DNA of 64,000 nucleotides from Stratiolaelaps scimitus (lineage: Eukaryota > Arthropoda > Arachnida > Mesostigmata > Laelapidae). Under the pieces are notes generated by a model, which was given only the letters and a program-made list of their open reading frames with translations, was not told where the DNA came from and did not search any database. The translations under genes were made by a program, and so were the position numbers. Below are positions 25,226 through 35,902 of this stretch, in pieces. Position 1 is the stretch's first letter, and every line of letters starts with the position of its first letter. The stretch covers positions 18,079,501 to 18,143,500 of the forward strand of contig JABWDB010000002.1 in assembly GCA_019614645.1 (NCBI GenBank), given 5' to 3'.

Positions 25226-27563
25226 TCTCCATTCTTTGTAGTGCCGAGCCGACACTATGCAAGTGAGCTGCCCCAATCAGCCAACCCTGTCTGCGGTTGT
25301 AAGCTAAATGAATGGAGCACTACATCCTTATATTGTATAATGGATACGCTTTCGTGGACGGACGGAGCTGGCGAAGCGAGTATGAACAAAGATAGAACGC
25401 TACCGCCTCGAAGCTTACCAATGTTGATCCAATCGTGGGCCGGGACACAATCGCACTGCCTCGGCTGGGAAGCGTTTCCCCCTCCCGCCAGCCTTCAACG
25501 TTTAATGTCCGCAGCCACTCAGACGCTGCTTTCCGTGTGCCAGCGACCACTATGATGCGAACGCGCTAGCGTATGCTTGTATATGCATTCTGGACGTCTG
25601 GCTGAGTGCCCTTTTTTGAAACTGTACCCTTAAAGTGTTTTCTTTTTCTTCTGGCCTGACTTACGCCAGCCTAGACCACCTCACACCCGCTGTTTGCTTA
25701 AGCACACACATGCACACACCCACACATATATATATATATATATAGACAGACACGGCTTCGCTGCGACTCTCTGTTCTTCAGTCGCTCGCGGTTTGTGCTC
25801 GCATGCCCGTCTGTGAAGCCCGCGTCGCTTCAGATGCCGGCATCAGAAAGAGCGGGCGACAGTGATATAATTGATTGGATGCCGGTGTGTCGCTAGTTCC
25901 TTCCTCTGTTACACACGACGAGAGGAAGTGATCATTGGGTCCGTTGTTCAAACGTGTTGTTCGTCTTCTGCTGTTCTGGTCGGCCTTTTGTGTATTATAT
26001 ATGGGTATATATGGGCCCGACAAGAGACCAAGAGATGGAAACGCGAACGACTCAGTCCTGCCGGCGATCGACGCGGACTCGGAGTGTCGACGTCTGGGGC
26101 CATGACGCGCGGATCGCCACTTCTGTTATCATCGTTGCTGCATAATGGTGCCGTTACTGTTAACTCTCTATTGGTTTTCTCCCCGCCCCGTCATGGGCGT
26201 GAACAAATGGCATCGTCAATATTTTCATGACCAATTGAACACAACTCGGATTCGGTGGCGTCAACGTATGCACATTTGACTGTGCTTTAAACGTCACGCT
26301 AAACGATCAACGAAAATCACCTCCACGAGTGGTGTTCATATCAGAGAAATCGTAATTCTCACTGCGCGAATAGGGGTGTTTCTACAATAAACTACAAAGT
26401 ACAACACAAAAAACTGAGGCGAATTAACGGAACAGCACTCGTAATAACGCTTAAGTTCTCGTGAAAACAATGCTAAAATGATAGTCACATAATTGTAGAA
26501 AGTATTTAAGTTGGCATGATAAATCTACACATTATTGTTCATCCATTAGATGTTCACATTTTGGTGAACATGGATCCTTGTCTCTCGGACAAAACTGTTT
26601 CACTGAGGTGAGTGATCGAATTTCCCGAAGGAGGTAAGTCCAGACTTGAGGTAAGTGGTAGGAGAGCGCAGAGTCTGCTAGATTAAAACGCTATTTCAAA
26701 CGTAGTCGTGAGACGGTTAAAATGGCTGACGACGGCAGCAAATGAGAAAGAGGTCTCCGACGGACCAGCCATTTCATCGTGTCCTGAAGTCCCAGACATT
26801 TAGTCCTACCAAGTATTATCTCTTGTACGTCGATAGCTCTCCGTGCCGCAGTAGTCCTGTTTTATTAGCATCAACAAAAAGAGCAACTGCTTTAAACATA
26901 TCAATGACCTCGCCGACATGCAAGAAAGCAGAGTTTTGATCGGTTATCTTAGCCGGATTAGACTGAAATGACATCAAGGTGTCGTCCGCACATTTGATCG
27001 ATGTTAACAATTGTCTAGATCTCGCTTATCAGCCCAGGCTATTCTGCTATCTGATTGAGCCTCCCTAGTTAAAACAGAATAGAGCACCTCCTGGTAGGTA
27101 GCTGAGAGACAGACGGGAGAGCAGTTTTCTAGATGCAAACTGTAGCTAATTGTATTCTATTCAATAACAGCTTGGCCTCTTCCTCAAAAATGGAAATACA
27201 TCCTGTCTTGAAACTATTCGTTAAAATGATATGAACAGCCTTTCGAGACGATTCGACCGTACGTTCCCACAGTTTAACGCTCGATTCCACACTCGATCAT
27301 TTTCGGCACCTTGATGATCTCTCCTGATTCTTTCAACTCGCGTTTCGTTTACAGACAAGAACGGGAGCGAGAACCATGCTAACCTGGAACAACAGAGCCA
27401 TCTGCCTCTGTATCATATCCAAGTAGCGAGTGTTAAGTTGACGTTCAAACAAACACAAGTGGAAGCGAACGCAAAATGACGACAACGACAAGCTACCCAT
27501 GACGTCCGGTGCATGAGGTAGTTAAAATAAGCGCATCTTAGCTTTTCAAACCAGATCACCGAT

Positions 27564-27887
27564 TTACACGAGTAGAACTAGGCGCGATTTACTGATTGAT
27601 GCGCGATCCAAGCCAAGGAGCACGGAGCTGTCTTTCTTCATCAAAATTCTGCCTACCCTTGTAACGATATCTGGTCGCACCCGTAAGACGTCACCCGGCT
27701 GGGAACTAGGTGTTTTTCTCATCCAGACAGACCCATCTTTAAAATTTGCCAGAATCAACCTGCTTGTAGAAATTACTACATATGCTTCGAGCTGGACTTC
27801 GCTTTTCTTCTCGCCAGTGAGACTGTGACATATGCCGACCTTCATTGGTATACACTGGCATACCAAGTTAAAGACGGATAACATCAA
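27564..27887 (-). CDS. Hypothetical single-exon ORF, 107 aa
   Basis: This open frame runs from ATG at 27887 to TAA at 27564. Its product has a protein-like composition, with alternating hydrophobic and charged segments such as EAYVVISTSRLILANFKDGS, PGDVLRVRPDIVTRVGR and SSVLLGLDRAS. That pattern suggests a small beta-rich fold. I do not recognise the family. No conserved neighbour, splice site or poly(A) signal confirms it. It could be a real small gene, a retrocopy fragment, an exon of a larger gene, or chance. Confidence 0.3.
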   Translation of the reverse strand: MMLSVFNLVCQCIPMKVGICHSLTGEKKSEVQLEAYVVISTSRLILANFKDGSVWMRKTPSSQPGDVLRVRPDIVTRVGRILMKKDSSVLLGLDRASISKSRLVLLV

Positions 27888-30342
27888 TAGGGTCTATTTA
27901 CTCAGATTAATCCTCCATATTTGAGAGAGGAAAAGAAGTTTATTTCCCCAAACATTGATCGATTACAAATGGATATCCAGCTAAGTGTTAATTAAGTAAG
28001 CGACCTATCGAATGGCGTCATTTCGCTAGCTTAAGCTGTTGCACGAAAGACAGCTGGCCGTGCAACCAATAGCAGGTTTTATGTTCGTCCCGCCAGACGG
28101 CGCCAGCAGTTCTGAGTTTTCACCTCTGCGATCGGGCGTGTCATCCATAAATGCTCTGATTGTAAGAACATCCGCGCACCGTCGACTCAAGGAGGGCTTT
28201 TTGTGTTATTTGACTGGGCCTAAGGAAGGTTGTCTTCTTCTTCTTCATTCCTTACATAGAGAACACCCCCTCCCTCCCATCGCAACACCCGGCTCTTAGA
28301 TGAAATGTGACGAGGCAATTCGGAGAACCCCCAGTGGCAGGAACAGTAAAGTAGGAGCTCCATTCGGCGATCTACTGAAAACATACGCTGCCGTATGTCT
28401 TCTGTCCTATCGTCTCTTGTGTCGTCCTGCCGAAGAAGCCTACCATCGGCTTACGATAACACATACACGCAGGGACCCGTAAGAACGTCCCAACTTGATG
28501 ACAACTTCGTCACCATAATAAAAGCACACAGCATTAGCGGGGTGAAAACGCTACCGCCCGGTGAGATTTCACAGCATATAGGAGGAAGCCGGTAACTCAA
28601 TGGGAGTTCTATTGGGTGACCTTCTTACACACTTAATCGAAAGCCAGCTATATAAGCTCTAGCTGAGAAACAAAATGCTCTAAACATTGGCAAGTTCAAA
28701 ATGGAGAAACACCGCCTGACCTACGTGTCCACCACCTGCTTCGTGAAGGCGTAGGGCAGGTCTGATACGCCGTAAAGGAACAATCAGTCGACTGTCAGCA
28801 TAAATTAAGTCCGCGACCATCGTGGCAACACATCTATTTATTTACAGCTTTCAACCACCGTTCATCGCGTTCCCTTTCTTCAAAGCGACACACTCGGAGA
28901 CAAGAGTAAACTATAGAGGCGCACACCAACGCAAATGGCGGCACGGGGGTGTTCCGCCTGTAAAAGCGGCAAAAATAGAAGCGAAAAACACGGGGGATTT
29001 CCTTTTCGGTCCCTGTGCGGGCGAATCTGTACAAGGAGCGCGCGAAAGAGCGACAGTGAGAGAGAGAGAGGCGAGATGAGTGTATGACTTTCTATTCAGC
29101 TTCATCACGCGTCAGTCAGATGTTTCGTAAAACGCCTCTGCTCGGTCATTTGTCGGAGGTGCACTCTCTCCGTTCTACTTTTATTGTGTCGTTGTCATCT
29201 GGAGTTATAGAAGCTCTGGGATGACGCCGCAGGCATACACTAACCGCGCTGACAAACCACTGATCCCGTGTACTGATTCAGGACGAAATTTACGATATCT
29301 GATTATACACAGGAGAGATCGAAGAAAGTCGAAACTCAGCAATATTCAGTAGCGTTTAGGTTTGGGACTACCGTCTGTGGGATATAGGAGCGGTCAGATA
29401 TTAGAGCTTTCTCGGATTTGATTTATAACCACACATAACAATTTGGAGTCGATAATATAGGGATGCTGGGAACGGGATATTTTTCTACGCCATGGGATTG
29501 AGTGACTTTCTGAACATTCTGTAGGTGTTTTTATAAAAAAAGCTGCCACTCAAGAGAGAGAGAGAGATGTAGTGAATTGAAACTGTGTTGACAGTAAAAA
29601 TGTTTAACTGTATCTAAAAAAACATAAGCCGATTTCGATTTTTTTTATGTACGGCTTTGGTCAGCCATCATTTATTTTTCAAGATGAAAATTTTTATGCA
29701 ATAAATACAATTGTGATAATGTAAAAAACAAAATAAATCGTACAACAGAAACAAGCAGATTGTACATTTGTACAGTGTTTATATATTGGTATCCATATGA
29801 CTTTTGCATATTCCTCATATATATATATATATATATATATTGTCAGCGAAATGTCATCGCTTTGACAGAATGACATTATTTTGACTCCACTAATTATTCG
29901 AGCAAACACACATTTTTAGTTATTATGGTCACAAGAATTACAAATTATGCAATAAGTCATTAGATGTATAACTCAGTATATTGGGAGCAGACTCCCAAGT
30001 CTACTGTACGTTTTTGGCGAGGCCGCTCCCCGGGGGGAAGCCGCCCATTCAAGAAATTCAGCCAACTGTGCTTTAGCAACTCTACATTTACTAAGCAACT
30101 CTACAACTATTTTACAATGCTCTTTTGCGTTCTTTCCTCCCCTCTAAATATTGTCGCTATCTGATTAGCTATTTACATTCGCGAAGACGGCCCCTCGCTA
30201 CAACGGCTGCACCCACTGGTACAGAGTTTTGAGAACTGCGCGTGTCTGCCATATAGGCTGGAAGCAGTTCTTGTTACAACCACTTACTCGCACACACCGC
30301 CCAATAATCACCATTACACACGATGGGCTAGGGGCTGCACGT
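27888..30342. other. Gene-free stretch
   Basis: I see no recognisable gene here. The stretch holds short (GA)n runs near 29055-29070 and 29554-29567 and a (TA)n tract at 29817-29840. Nothing else stands out. Confidence 0.5.
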
Positions 30343-30348
30343 TTTATT
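30343..30348 (-). terminator. Poly(A) signal AATAAA of the 305-aa gene
   Basis: The minus strand reads AATAAA about 240 bases downstream of the stop codon at 30586. It is the first canonical hexamer after the ORF. Confidence 0.5.
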
Positions 30349-30585
30349 CAAAATAGAGGACACTCCCTGCAGATCAACAGAAACACCACCTGAGCACTGG
30401 GACTTCGTGTCCTGTGTCGCGTAATTACGCCCTCCAGGTGGCAGGACAGGTAAGGCACACAGCAGACAGGTGAAAAACACTGGGAGACCCGGATACTGCT
30501 CGGTTTGTTTCTTTTTGTTAACTACGAAAAGATTGCTCCCGCATCTTAAATCGAGAACAACACGCACACACTCGCACATCGATAT

Positions 30586-31503
30586 CTAGAATAGTTTAAT
30601 CTTAGGAATTGCTGGGGTAGCTGAAGGCCTGAATCCCGGCATTCCAGTCTTTCCCCAGGACCGTTTTTTCGCCTCTTCTAGGTGTAGCAGCCGTTGGATT
30701 GTTGTCATTTCTCCTGTGCGCGAGCTCGCCGAGGTGGTCGACGAAGATGAAGAGAGGTCGGATTGCACACCCGAATCTAAGCTGCCTGCGTCCGATTTAG
30801 TTTCGTCCGCTAGCTCCATGTTCGCCCTCAGCACGGCGGCTTTGGCCTGTGTCTTCTTCAAGAGGGCGCTCACGCCAACCACACGCTTCGTAGGGGCCTT
30901 CTTTGGTTTATGCGTTTCGTGCATGGTTTTCGCCTTTTCCGGTACCGTGATCGCTCTGACGCTTCGGCGAACAGCAGGGGCTGTTGTCGTGGCAGCCGCA
31001 AGAGCCGGGAGTTTAGGTGTTCTGCTTGGCAGGCATTTTCCTTTCGCGACTTGCGATGGCTGATTGCTGAGGGGCAGAGACACATCTGTTGAGCAATGGA
31101 AACCTGTCCTCTCCGCTGGTGACGCTGTCGCTGTTTCTTGAGGTGCATTCACAAACTCTTTCAGCCAGCTGTCGATCGAACGGTCTTCGTTAGCCGTCAA
31201 CGAGTACTGCGCTTGAAGGTCCTGCTCCAAGCTTAGTTCATCGTTCCGGAGTGGTGCTTGTGCGTAGACGTTGTCGTCGTTCAGAATACTAGAGAAATCC
31301 GGCATGTCATTGTTGCATTCGTTCACGACGGACACCGGCTGAAGTTCCACAATGCTTGCGTCCGCCTTGTAAACGCGTGAGTGCAGTACGCCGTACATGC
31401 AGGTCGACGATGAACAGTTCAGGATGTAGTCTCCATCAGCATTGAATAGAAACTTAAGCAACGGCTGTGTGCACAATGTGCACGACTGCCCCGTCGAAGT
31501 CAT
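30586..31503 (-). CDS. Uncharacterised protein with N-terminal Cys4 motif, 305 aa
   Basis: The ORF starts at an ATG one base after a good acceptor (TTTATGTGTTTCAG) on the minus strand, so a non-coding 5' exon lies upstream; an in-frame ATG 30 bases earlier would sit inside that intron. The product begins with C8xxC11 ... C30xxxxC35, spaced as in a small zinc ribbon (CTLCTQP, then YILNCSSSTCMYG). An acidic middle follows (about residues 75-125), then a basic Lys/Arg-rich stretch (about 170-215), a Ser/Thr-rich stretch (about 230-260) and a conserved-looking C terminus (RLLHLEEAKKRSWGKTGMPG, then PKIKLF). This layout suggests a nuclear adaptor-type protein. The paired CxxC/CxxxxC resembles zinc motifs in some nuclear proteins such as USPL1, but I cannot assign a family. 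It is divergent from LSM8. Confidence 0.75.
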   Translation of the reverse strand: MTSTGQSCTLCTQPLLKFLFNADGDYILNCSSSTCMYGVLHSRVYKADASIVELQPVSVVNECNNDMPDFSSILNDDNVYAQAPLRNDELSLEQDLQAQYSLTANEDRSIDSWLKEFVNAPQETATASPAERTGFHCSTDVSLPLSNQPSQVAKGKCLPSRTPKLPALAAATTTAPAVRRSVRAITVPEKAKTMHETHKPKKAPTKRVVGVSALLKKTQAKAAVLRANMELADETKSDAGSLDSGVQSDLSSSSSTTSASSRTGEMTTIQRLLHLEEAKKRSWGKTGMPGFRPSATPAIPKIKLF

Positions 31504-32388
31504 TCTGAAACACATAAAGGACGAGATAGACACATGAGGCGGACATTCATTGGAACTTCGTACAGAAATACGTGCAATTATTTAATTGCCTGTTCACACT
31601 GCTAATGAAATGTCAACCGGGAAAACTACGTACATCAGCCATTCATGCAGCACGGACTACATAGCAAAACACATGTGATCCCCAAGATGTGTAACTTAAA
31701 CGAAGTGCTTTGGAGCAATCGATGCGGGGACAAAGTGATTAAGCGATTTTATCAAAACAGAACGCGAATTACGTCAAATGCACATCACGAAATGTTGAGA
31801 CGAATGCCGCCATAGACATTGTTTACATTTGCCTTTTGATGCCGTTTATGCATGCAGCATATAAAAGAAGCAGAACTGAAGGGCTACGGGTCCTTGGCAC
31901 TCCCGCATAATGAACCGTGTCAGTTTAACGAATCAGCCATACAAACCTAACACTCGCACTTTTATCGATGTCCACGCAAAAACAGGCCCGGACTCTCAAT
32001 TTGACTCCAGAGAAGATACCGGCGTCGAGTTTGGAAAACGTTTTTGCACGTGGAGGCCGCCATCTTGGATTTTGGCGCGCCACCTTGAATCCGGTGATAG
32101 CTCTTTTGGGCTAGCATTTCAACAATTGACTCTAAGTTCAAGTCGGGATCTAGACTGGCTTCTGTACTGAGATGGCATATGTGTTCCTCATGTGGCTTAG
32201 CTCGAGTTATTAACCTCGGTCTATCTAATTGTATCAATTCATATTCCGTTCTCGCGGCGTCCAGCCACATCTGTTGTTGTCATCAGCCGGTGTGCTACCC
32301 GCGGGAGGACACAGCAATTTTTTCGTCGAAGTTACGTAACGCGAGAATTGAAAACGACACTAGTGAACTGATTGATTCGTGATTGGAT
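31504..32388. promoter_or_regulatory. Shared upstream region of LSM8 and the 305-aa gene
   Basis: The two start codons are 885 bp apart and point away from each other. The interval includes a YY1/Pho-type site (GCCGCCATCTTGG, 32056-32068) followed one base later by an E2F-like element (TTTTGGCGCGCC, 32070-32081). Such motifs are common in promoters of constitutively expressed genes. The 5' exon of the minus-strand gene should also lie here. Motif function is inference. Confidence 0.5.
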
Positions 32389-35300
32389 ATGGCAAGTTCT
32401 CTCGAAGGATACAAGAACAAGATGGTTCACGTGGTTACGGGTGATGGCCGCAGCTTTGTTGGAACCCTTAAAGGTACTACCATCTAACGAGGAACGTACC
32501 CATCGATTTGTTCATACCTGTGGTTATACGTATGTGTGTTGATATAAAACCAACTCCGAAAGTCACACCTAAAAAACCCAAAGTCATCAACAGTTCAGCG
32601 TGAAGCGGTCTGCGGCGGGACGCATTCGAAACAACAATGGATAAATTAAGCCGTCACTGTGTCACCGTGCTTAGCGGGGGCTCGCTCGACGATGTCGAGA
32701 ATCTAGCGGAGGCTATCAGCGAGGTGTCGGACACAACGCTCGTCGAATACCAAAAGCATATCGTATTCCCTCTGGTCAGGCGTCTCCAAAGCGGAACGCG
32801 AAGTGAGAAAATTGACAGCTGTCTGTTGGACTGTCTGAGATCGGTTCTCGACCGAATCGGGTTCCAACTTCGCGATGCTGAACTGCTTCACGGCGTCTTG
32901 TTGACACTGCTAACCTTCTACTGTTCTCCAGGTGGAGGTTTTCAACAGCACGTCAGTGAGGACCTACAACTGGTGCTCACCGACATCTTGCACACAGTGT
33001 ACACGCGGGTCGATCAAGCTCTGATTGTTGAAGTTTACACTGCGGGGGACTACCAGGTTGTGGTCGCCCCACTCGTTAAAACTCTTGTCGACCTGATTGG
33101 ACATCGAAGCAAAGAGTTGAAGCTCAGCTCAATTCGAGCGTTACGGGCTAGTTATCTAGGTGGTCAGATTGAGGTGGTAGTGACAGTAAGCAAATTCTTG
33201 CCAGGTATTGTTCTCTGTCTCCTACATCAGGTAACGGATTTCAACGAACGAAGTCACCGCGTGTTCAGCGCAGCTCTCGAAGCTTTGACCGATTCGATCA
33301 AGTTCGTGATGGCCGATGACATCGATCTTGGCAACGAATTTTACAAGCGGGCGGTTCCAAATCTGACTGCATGCATCTGCACGCTACAAGGCGTATGCTG
33401 CCCTCCTCATTTCAAGGAGTGCGAGCCTTCTTGCAAGTACTTTGCAACCGAACTTCTCGCAAGTTGTTCCCGTCACCTGGCTGGCTTGATTCCCCTTTGC
33501 CTGAAGATTCTGCTAACGCTGGAGGACCCGCGCGGTATAAGTCTAGAGAAGTTTGCCAGCCTCACTAAATCTGCTGACGATGTGTTGGTTAAGGAAAAAT
33601 TCCTCGAGTTTTTTCAAAAGCTGTTCATACAGATGCCGCGCATTTCAGCGGTCGGATTAGATTCGGAGAAAATGTCACTTATTCGCCAGTTGCATGGTCT
33701 TCTGCGAATATGCCCTGATGCGGTTCGGAAAGCAATGGAAAATGAGCTGTCTCGAAGGAGGTTCTTCACTAGTCTTTTTCAACTTGTCGCGCTAGACTGT
33801 ACGGCTTTACGGATCAGCCCCGCTGGAGAGCCTCACATTGATCCTGTGGCGAATCTTCATCGTCAAACAAAGGCCTTGGATGAAGACTCTATTGCTGAGT
33901 TGCGTCGATTCTGTCAGTCATTTGGCCACCACCTCGATATATCCACCTGTCGCGATTGGTTGCTTGAGAGTATCAATATGTCGCGGTGGGGCGCAGAGGC
34001 CGCCTTGATTTTCACCTTCATAGTGGAAGGTCTACGTCGAGACGGGTACGATGGAGCGGATTTGATTGGGTATATAATTGAGGCATTTCCATGTGATGAT
34101 CACAATGGTTCTACTGCCGCTATCGTCCAAAGGGTGTTCCTTTCAATGCTCCTGAGACAGTTGATTTCCAAGGTTCGTCCGGTTTGTGTTAACGTGCTAA
34201 CGTATCTTCTGGCCAGACAGGAGAATGACATTGACGTATGTATGGCTAGCGCGGAGAAAGCCTTATTTGAAACCCCAAATGCTATGGGGTACGCTTGCCT
34301 GGAAGATCTGCTGACCGAGAAAGCAGAAGACATCATCGAAAACTTGGAGGAACTGCTCGTTGAGGATCCATCGTTGTTTCATGCCGCCGCCCGTGGACTC
34401 TTCTATTATCTACCTGAACGAGCAGTTGAGGTCTACAATCCACTATTTGCGACGTTGATTAATCACCTAGCCGTGGGTGACACTATGGAGACATTGACAA
34501 CATTGCATGATTTAATTAAGTGCCTCCAGACGCGATGTCCGCCTCAGAGACGAGAAGTCGACGCAATAACGACGGAAAGCCTGAAGGATTTTGCGGCGCG
34601 GTTGCTGCACGAAGCTCAGGCAGAGCTTGCGGCTGAAAACAGCATGGAGAATGAATGTGGCAAGGATTTCGATCCATCGGATATGCCAAATACGGCCGAA
34701 GAAGAAGAGGCTGGAGGGAGATACAGTGTAGGGGACAAACAAACCATAGATGTTCCGGTTCCAGTCAAAGTTTGTAGAGATTTGCTAGACGCCTGTGTGA
34801 ACATGCAGTCCGGGAGTTTGTTCATACATACAAAAGCATTTGAGATCATCGCCGATGGTATCACCTTTATTGAGGAATACGAGGATGAGCTTCTGCCTAT
34901 TGTTCACATTATCTGGGAGGCTCTTGTTCATCGTCTGAAGTCGTCGGATAATTTGGCTCTTTCTGTCAAGGCTCTGACAGTACTCTCTGCATTATGCCGG
35001 ACAAGTCGCTCCTTTGTCCGCGACCGAATCATCAAGGAGCTATGGCCAAAGTTCTGCTCCTTTCTCCACGAACAACGGAAAGCATCCTCGAACATGACGT
35101 TTCGCGAGTATAGGCATCTCTACGCGTACAAGTACCAGTTGGCCCTTCTTGAATGTGTTGGCCAGTACGGAACTCAATTGGAGCTTCGAGAGGAGCATCT
35201 TTCCCCTATGTTAGCGGCTGTGATACCGTACCTTATGGATCTTCGCCAGCCTGCGGAGCTGCACCGCGTCGCGACAAATACGCTAAAACAGATGACCGTT

Positions 35301-35902
35301 GTTAGCCCAGAGTGTGTCCGTTATTCCATTCGAAAAGCAATTCTAGAAGCTCGGACTGAAGGTTGTTCATGGTGTGACCTTCGACTTCGGGAACGACCCG
35401 ATCCAGCTCGGGCTTTGGAAGGGTTCCCCAACCTCGCCGCAGTTTGGTAAGTGCTGGCGACAAAAAATCAAAGGGAACTCTTCCAAAGCAATTATTGTAT
35501 TGGGCATGATTATATAGTGCGCTTTTTAGACGACTTTATATGTTAGACGTTTGAAATGTTGAACAACTATATAGTTATTGTCGTGAATTAGTTTTACATT
35601 TAGTTGGGCGCCAGTAGTGGTTAGTGCAGTTATTGTCTGCTAGTGTGATCCTATATTAAGCACCGTGATGTTCTCTTTGTTTGGTCTGAATTTCAGGGTT
35701 TGATCAAACCATTAACATTATCCTGCAAGACAGCCACGAGCGCATCTTCAGCATGCAAGAAGGAGTGCAGCGAGTACCAATGGGTCTTTATATCATTCGG
35801 GGTGACAACGTCGTTCTCGTGGGTGAGCTCGATGACGAACTCGACAGGCAGATCGATCACAACAGCACGAGGGCAGAGCCGCTAAACCACGTCGTGCACT
35901 GA
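32389..35902 (+). CDS. LSM8: U6 snRNA-associated Sm-like protein LSm8
   Basis: Two exons, 32389-32473 and 35697-35902, join in phase 1 to encode exactly 96 residues, the same length as human LSM8. LSm8 is the defining subunit of the nuclear LSm2-8 ring that binds the 3' oligo(U) of U6 snRNA in the spliceosome. The Sm1 motif is split by the intron: VVTGDGRSFVGTLK in exon 1, then GFDQTINIIL in exon 2. The Sm2 motif reads YIIRGDNVVLVGEL, and the family C terminus RAEPLN is present. The single coding intron (32474-35696) contains the whole TTI1 gene on the same strand. A poly(A) signal occurs at 36489-36494. Confidence 0.96.
32543..32549 (+). promoter_or_regulatory. Candidate TATA box for TTI1
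   Basis: TATAAAA lies 94 bases upstream of the TTI1 start codon, inside the LSM8 intron. It is the only visible hint that TTI1 has its own promoter rather than sharing that of LSM8. Confidence 0.3.
32637..35450 (+). CDS. TTI1: TELO2-interacting protein 1 homolog
   Basis: A single open frame of 937 codons with no visible coding intron. TTI1 is the HEAT-repeat scaffold of the TTT complex (TELO2-TTI1-TTI2), which works with HSP90 to assemble and stabilise PIK-related kinases such as mTOR, ATM and ATR. The N terminus has the family pattern LVEYQKHIVFPL. Helical repeat sequence continues throughout, with an acidic break near residue 690. The most conserved C-terminal block is clear: LLPIVHIIWEALVHRLKS (about residues 750-770), YAYKYQLALLECVGQYG, and PYLMDLRQPAELHRVA. 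It is somewhat shorter than the human protein (about 1,090). The ORF lies wholly within the LSM8 intron. Its last codons overlap a perfect donor (TTTG|GTAAGT, at 35447), so the annotated end may be altered by splicing. Confidence 0.92.
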   Translation: MDKLSRHCVTVLSGGSLDDVENLAEAISEVSDTTLVEYQKHIVFPLVRRLQSGTRSEKIDSCLLDCLRSVLDRIGFQLRDAELLHGVLLTLLTFYCSPGGGFQQHVSEDLQLVLTDILHTVYTRVDQALIVEVYTAGDYQVVVAPLVKTLVDLIGHRSKELKLSSIRALRASYLGGQIEVVVTVSKFLPGIVLCLLHQVTDFNERSHRVFSAALEALTDSIKFVMADDIDLGNEFYKRAVPNLTACICTLQGVCCPPHFKECEPSCKYFATELLASCSRHLAGLIPLCLKILLTLEDPRGISLEKFASLTKSADDVLVKEKFLEFFQKLFIQMPRISAVGLDSEKMSLIRQLHGLLRICPDAVRKAMENELSRRRFFTSLFQLVALDCTALRISPAGEPHIDPVANLHRQTKALDEDSIAELRRFCQSFGHHLDISTCRDWLLESINMSRWGAEAALIFTFIVEGLRRDGYDGADLIGYIIEAFPCDDHNGSTAAIVQRVFLSMLLRQLISKVRPVCVNVLTYLLARQENDIDVCMASAEKALFETPNAMGYACLEDLLTEKAEDIIENLEELLVEDPSLFHAAARGLFYYLPERAVEVYNPLFATLINHLAVGDTMETLTTLHDLIKCLQTRCPPQRREVDAITTESLKDFAARLLHEAQAELAAENSMENECGKDFDPSDMPNTAEEEEAGGRYSVGDKQTIDVPVPVKVCRDLLDACVNMQSGSLFIHTKAFEIIADGITFIEEYEDELLPIVHIIWEALVHRLKSSDNLALSVKALTVLSALCRTSRSFVRDRIIKELWPKFCSFLHEQRKASSNMTFREYRHLYAYKYQLALLECVGQYGTQLELREEHLSPMLAAVIPYLMDLRQPAELHRVATNTLKQMTVVSPECVRYSIRKAILEARTEGCSWCDLRLRERPDPARALEGFPNLAAVW

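Larger units (their letters stand above)
16316..27563. other. Long stretch without recognisable genes
   Basis: This 11-kb stretch has no ORF with recognisable domains. It contains many microsatellites, including (GA)n at 18483-18494, 19959-19981 and 20120-20149, (GGTC)n at about 20399-20418, and (TA)n at 20534-20566, 21726-21764, 23693-23713, 24198-24217 and 25726-25744. A CT/AG palindrome lies at 25181-25225. ORFs of 120-140 codons on both strands near 19.3-19.9 kb and 23.3-23.7 kb show no family resemblance. Confidence 0.5.
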
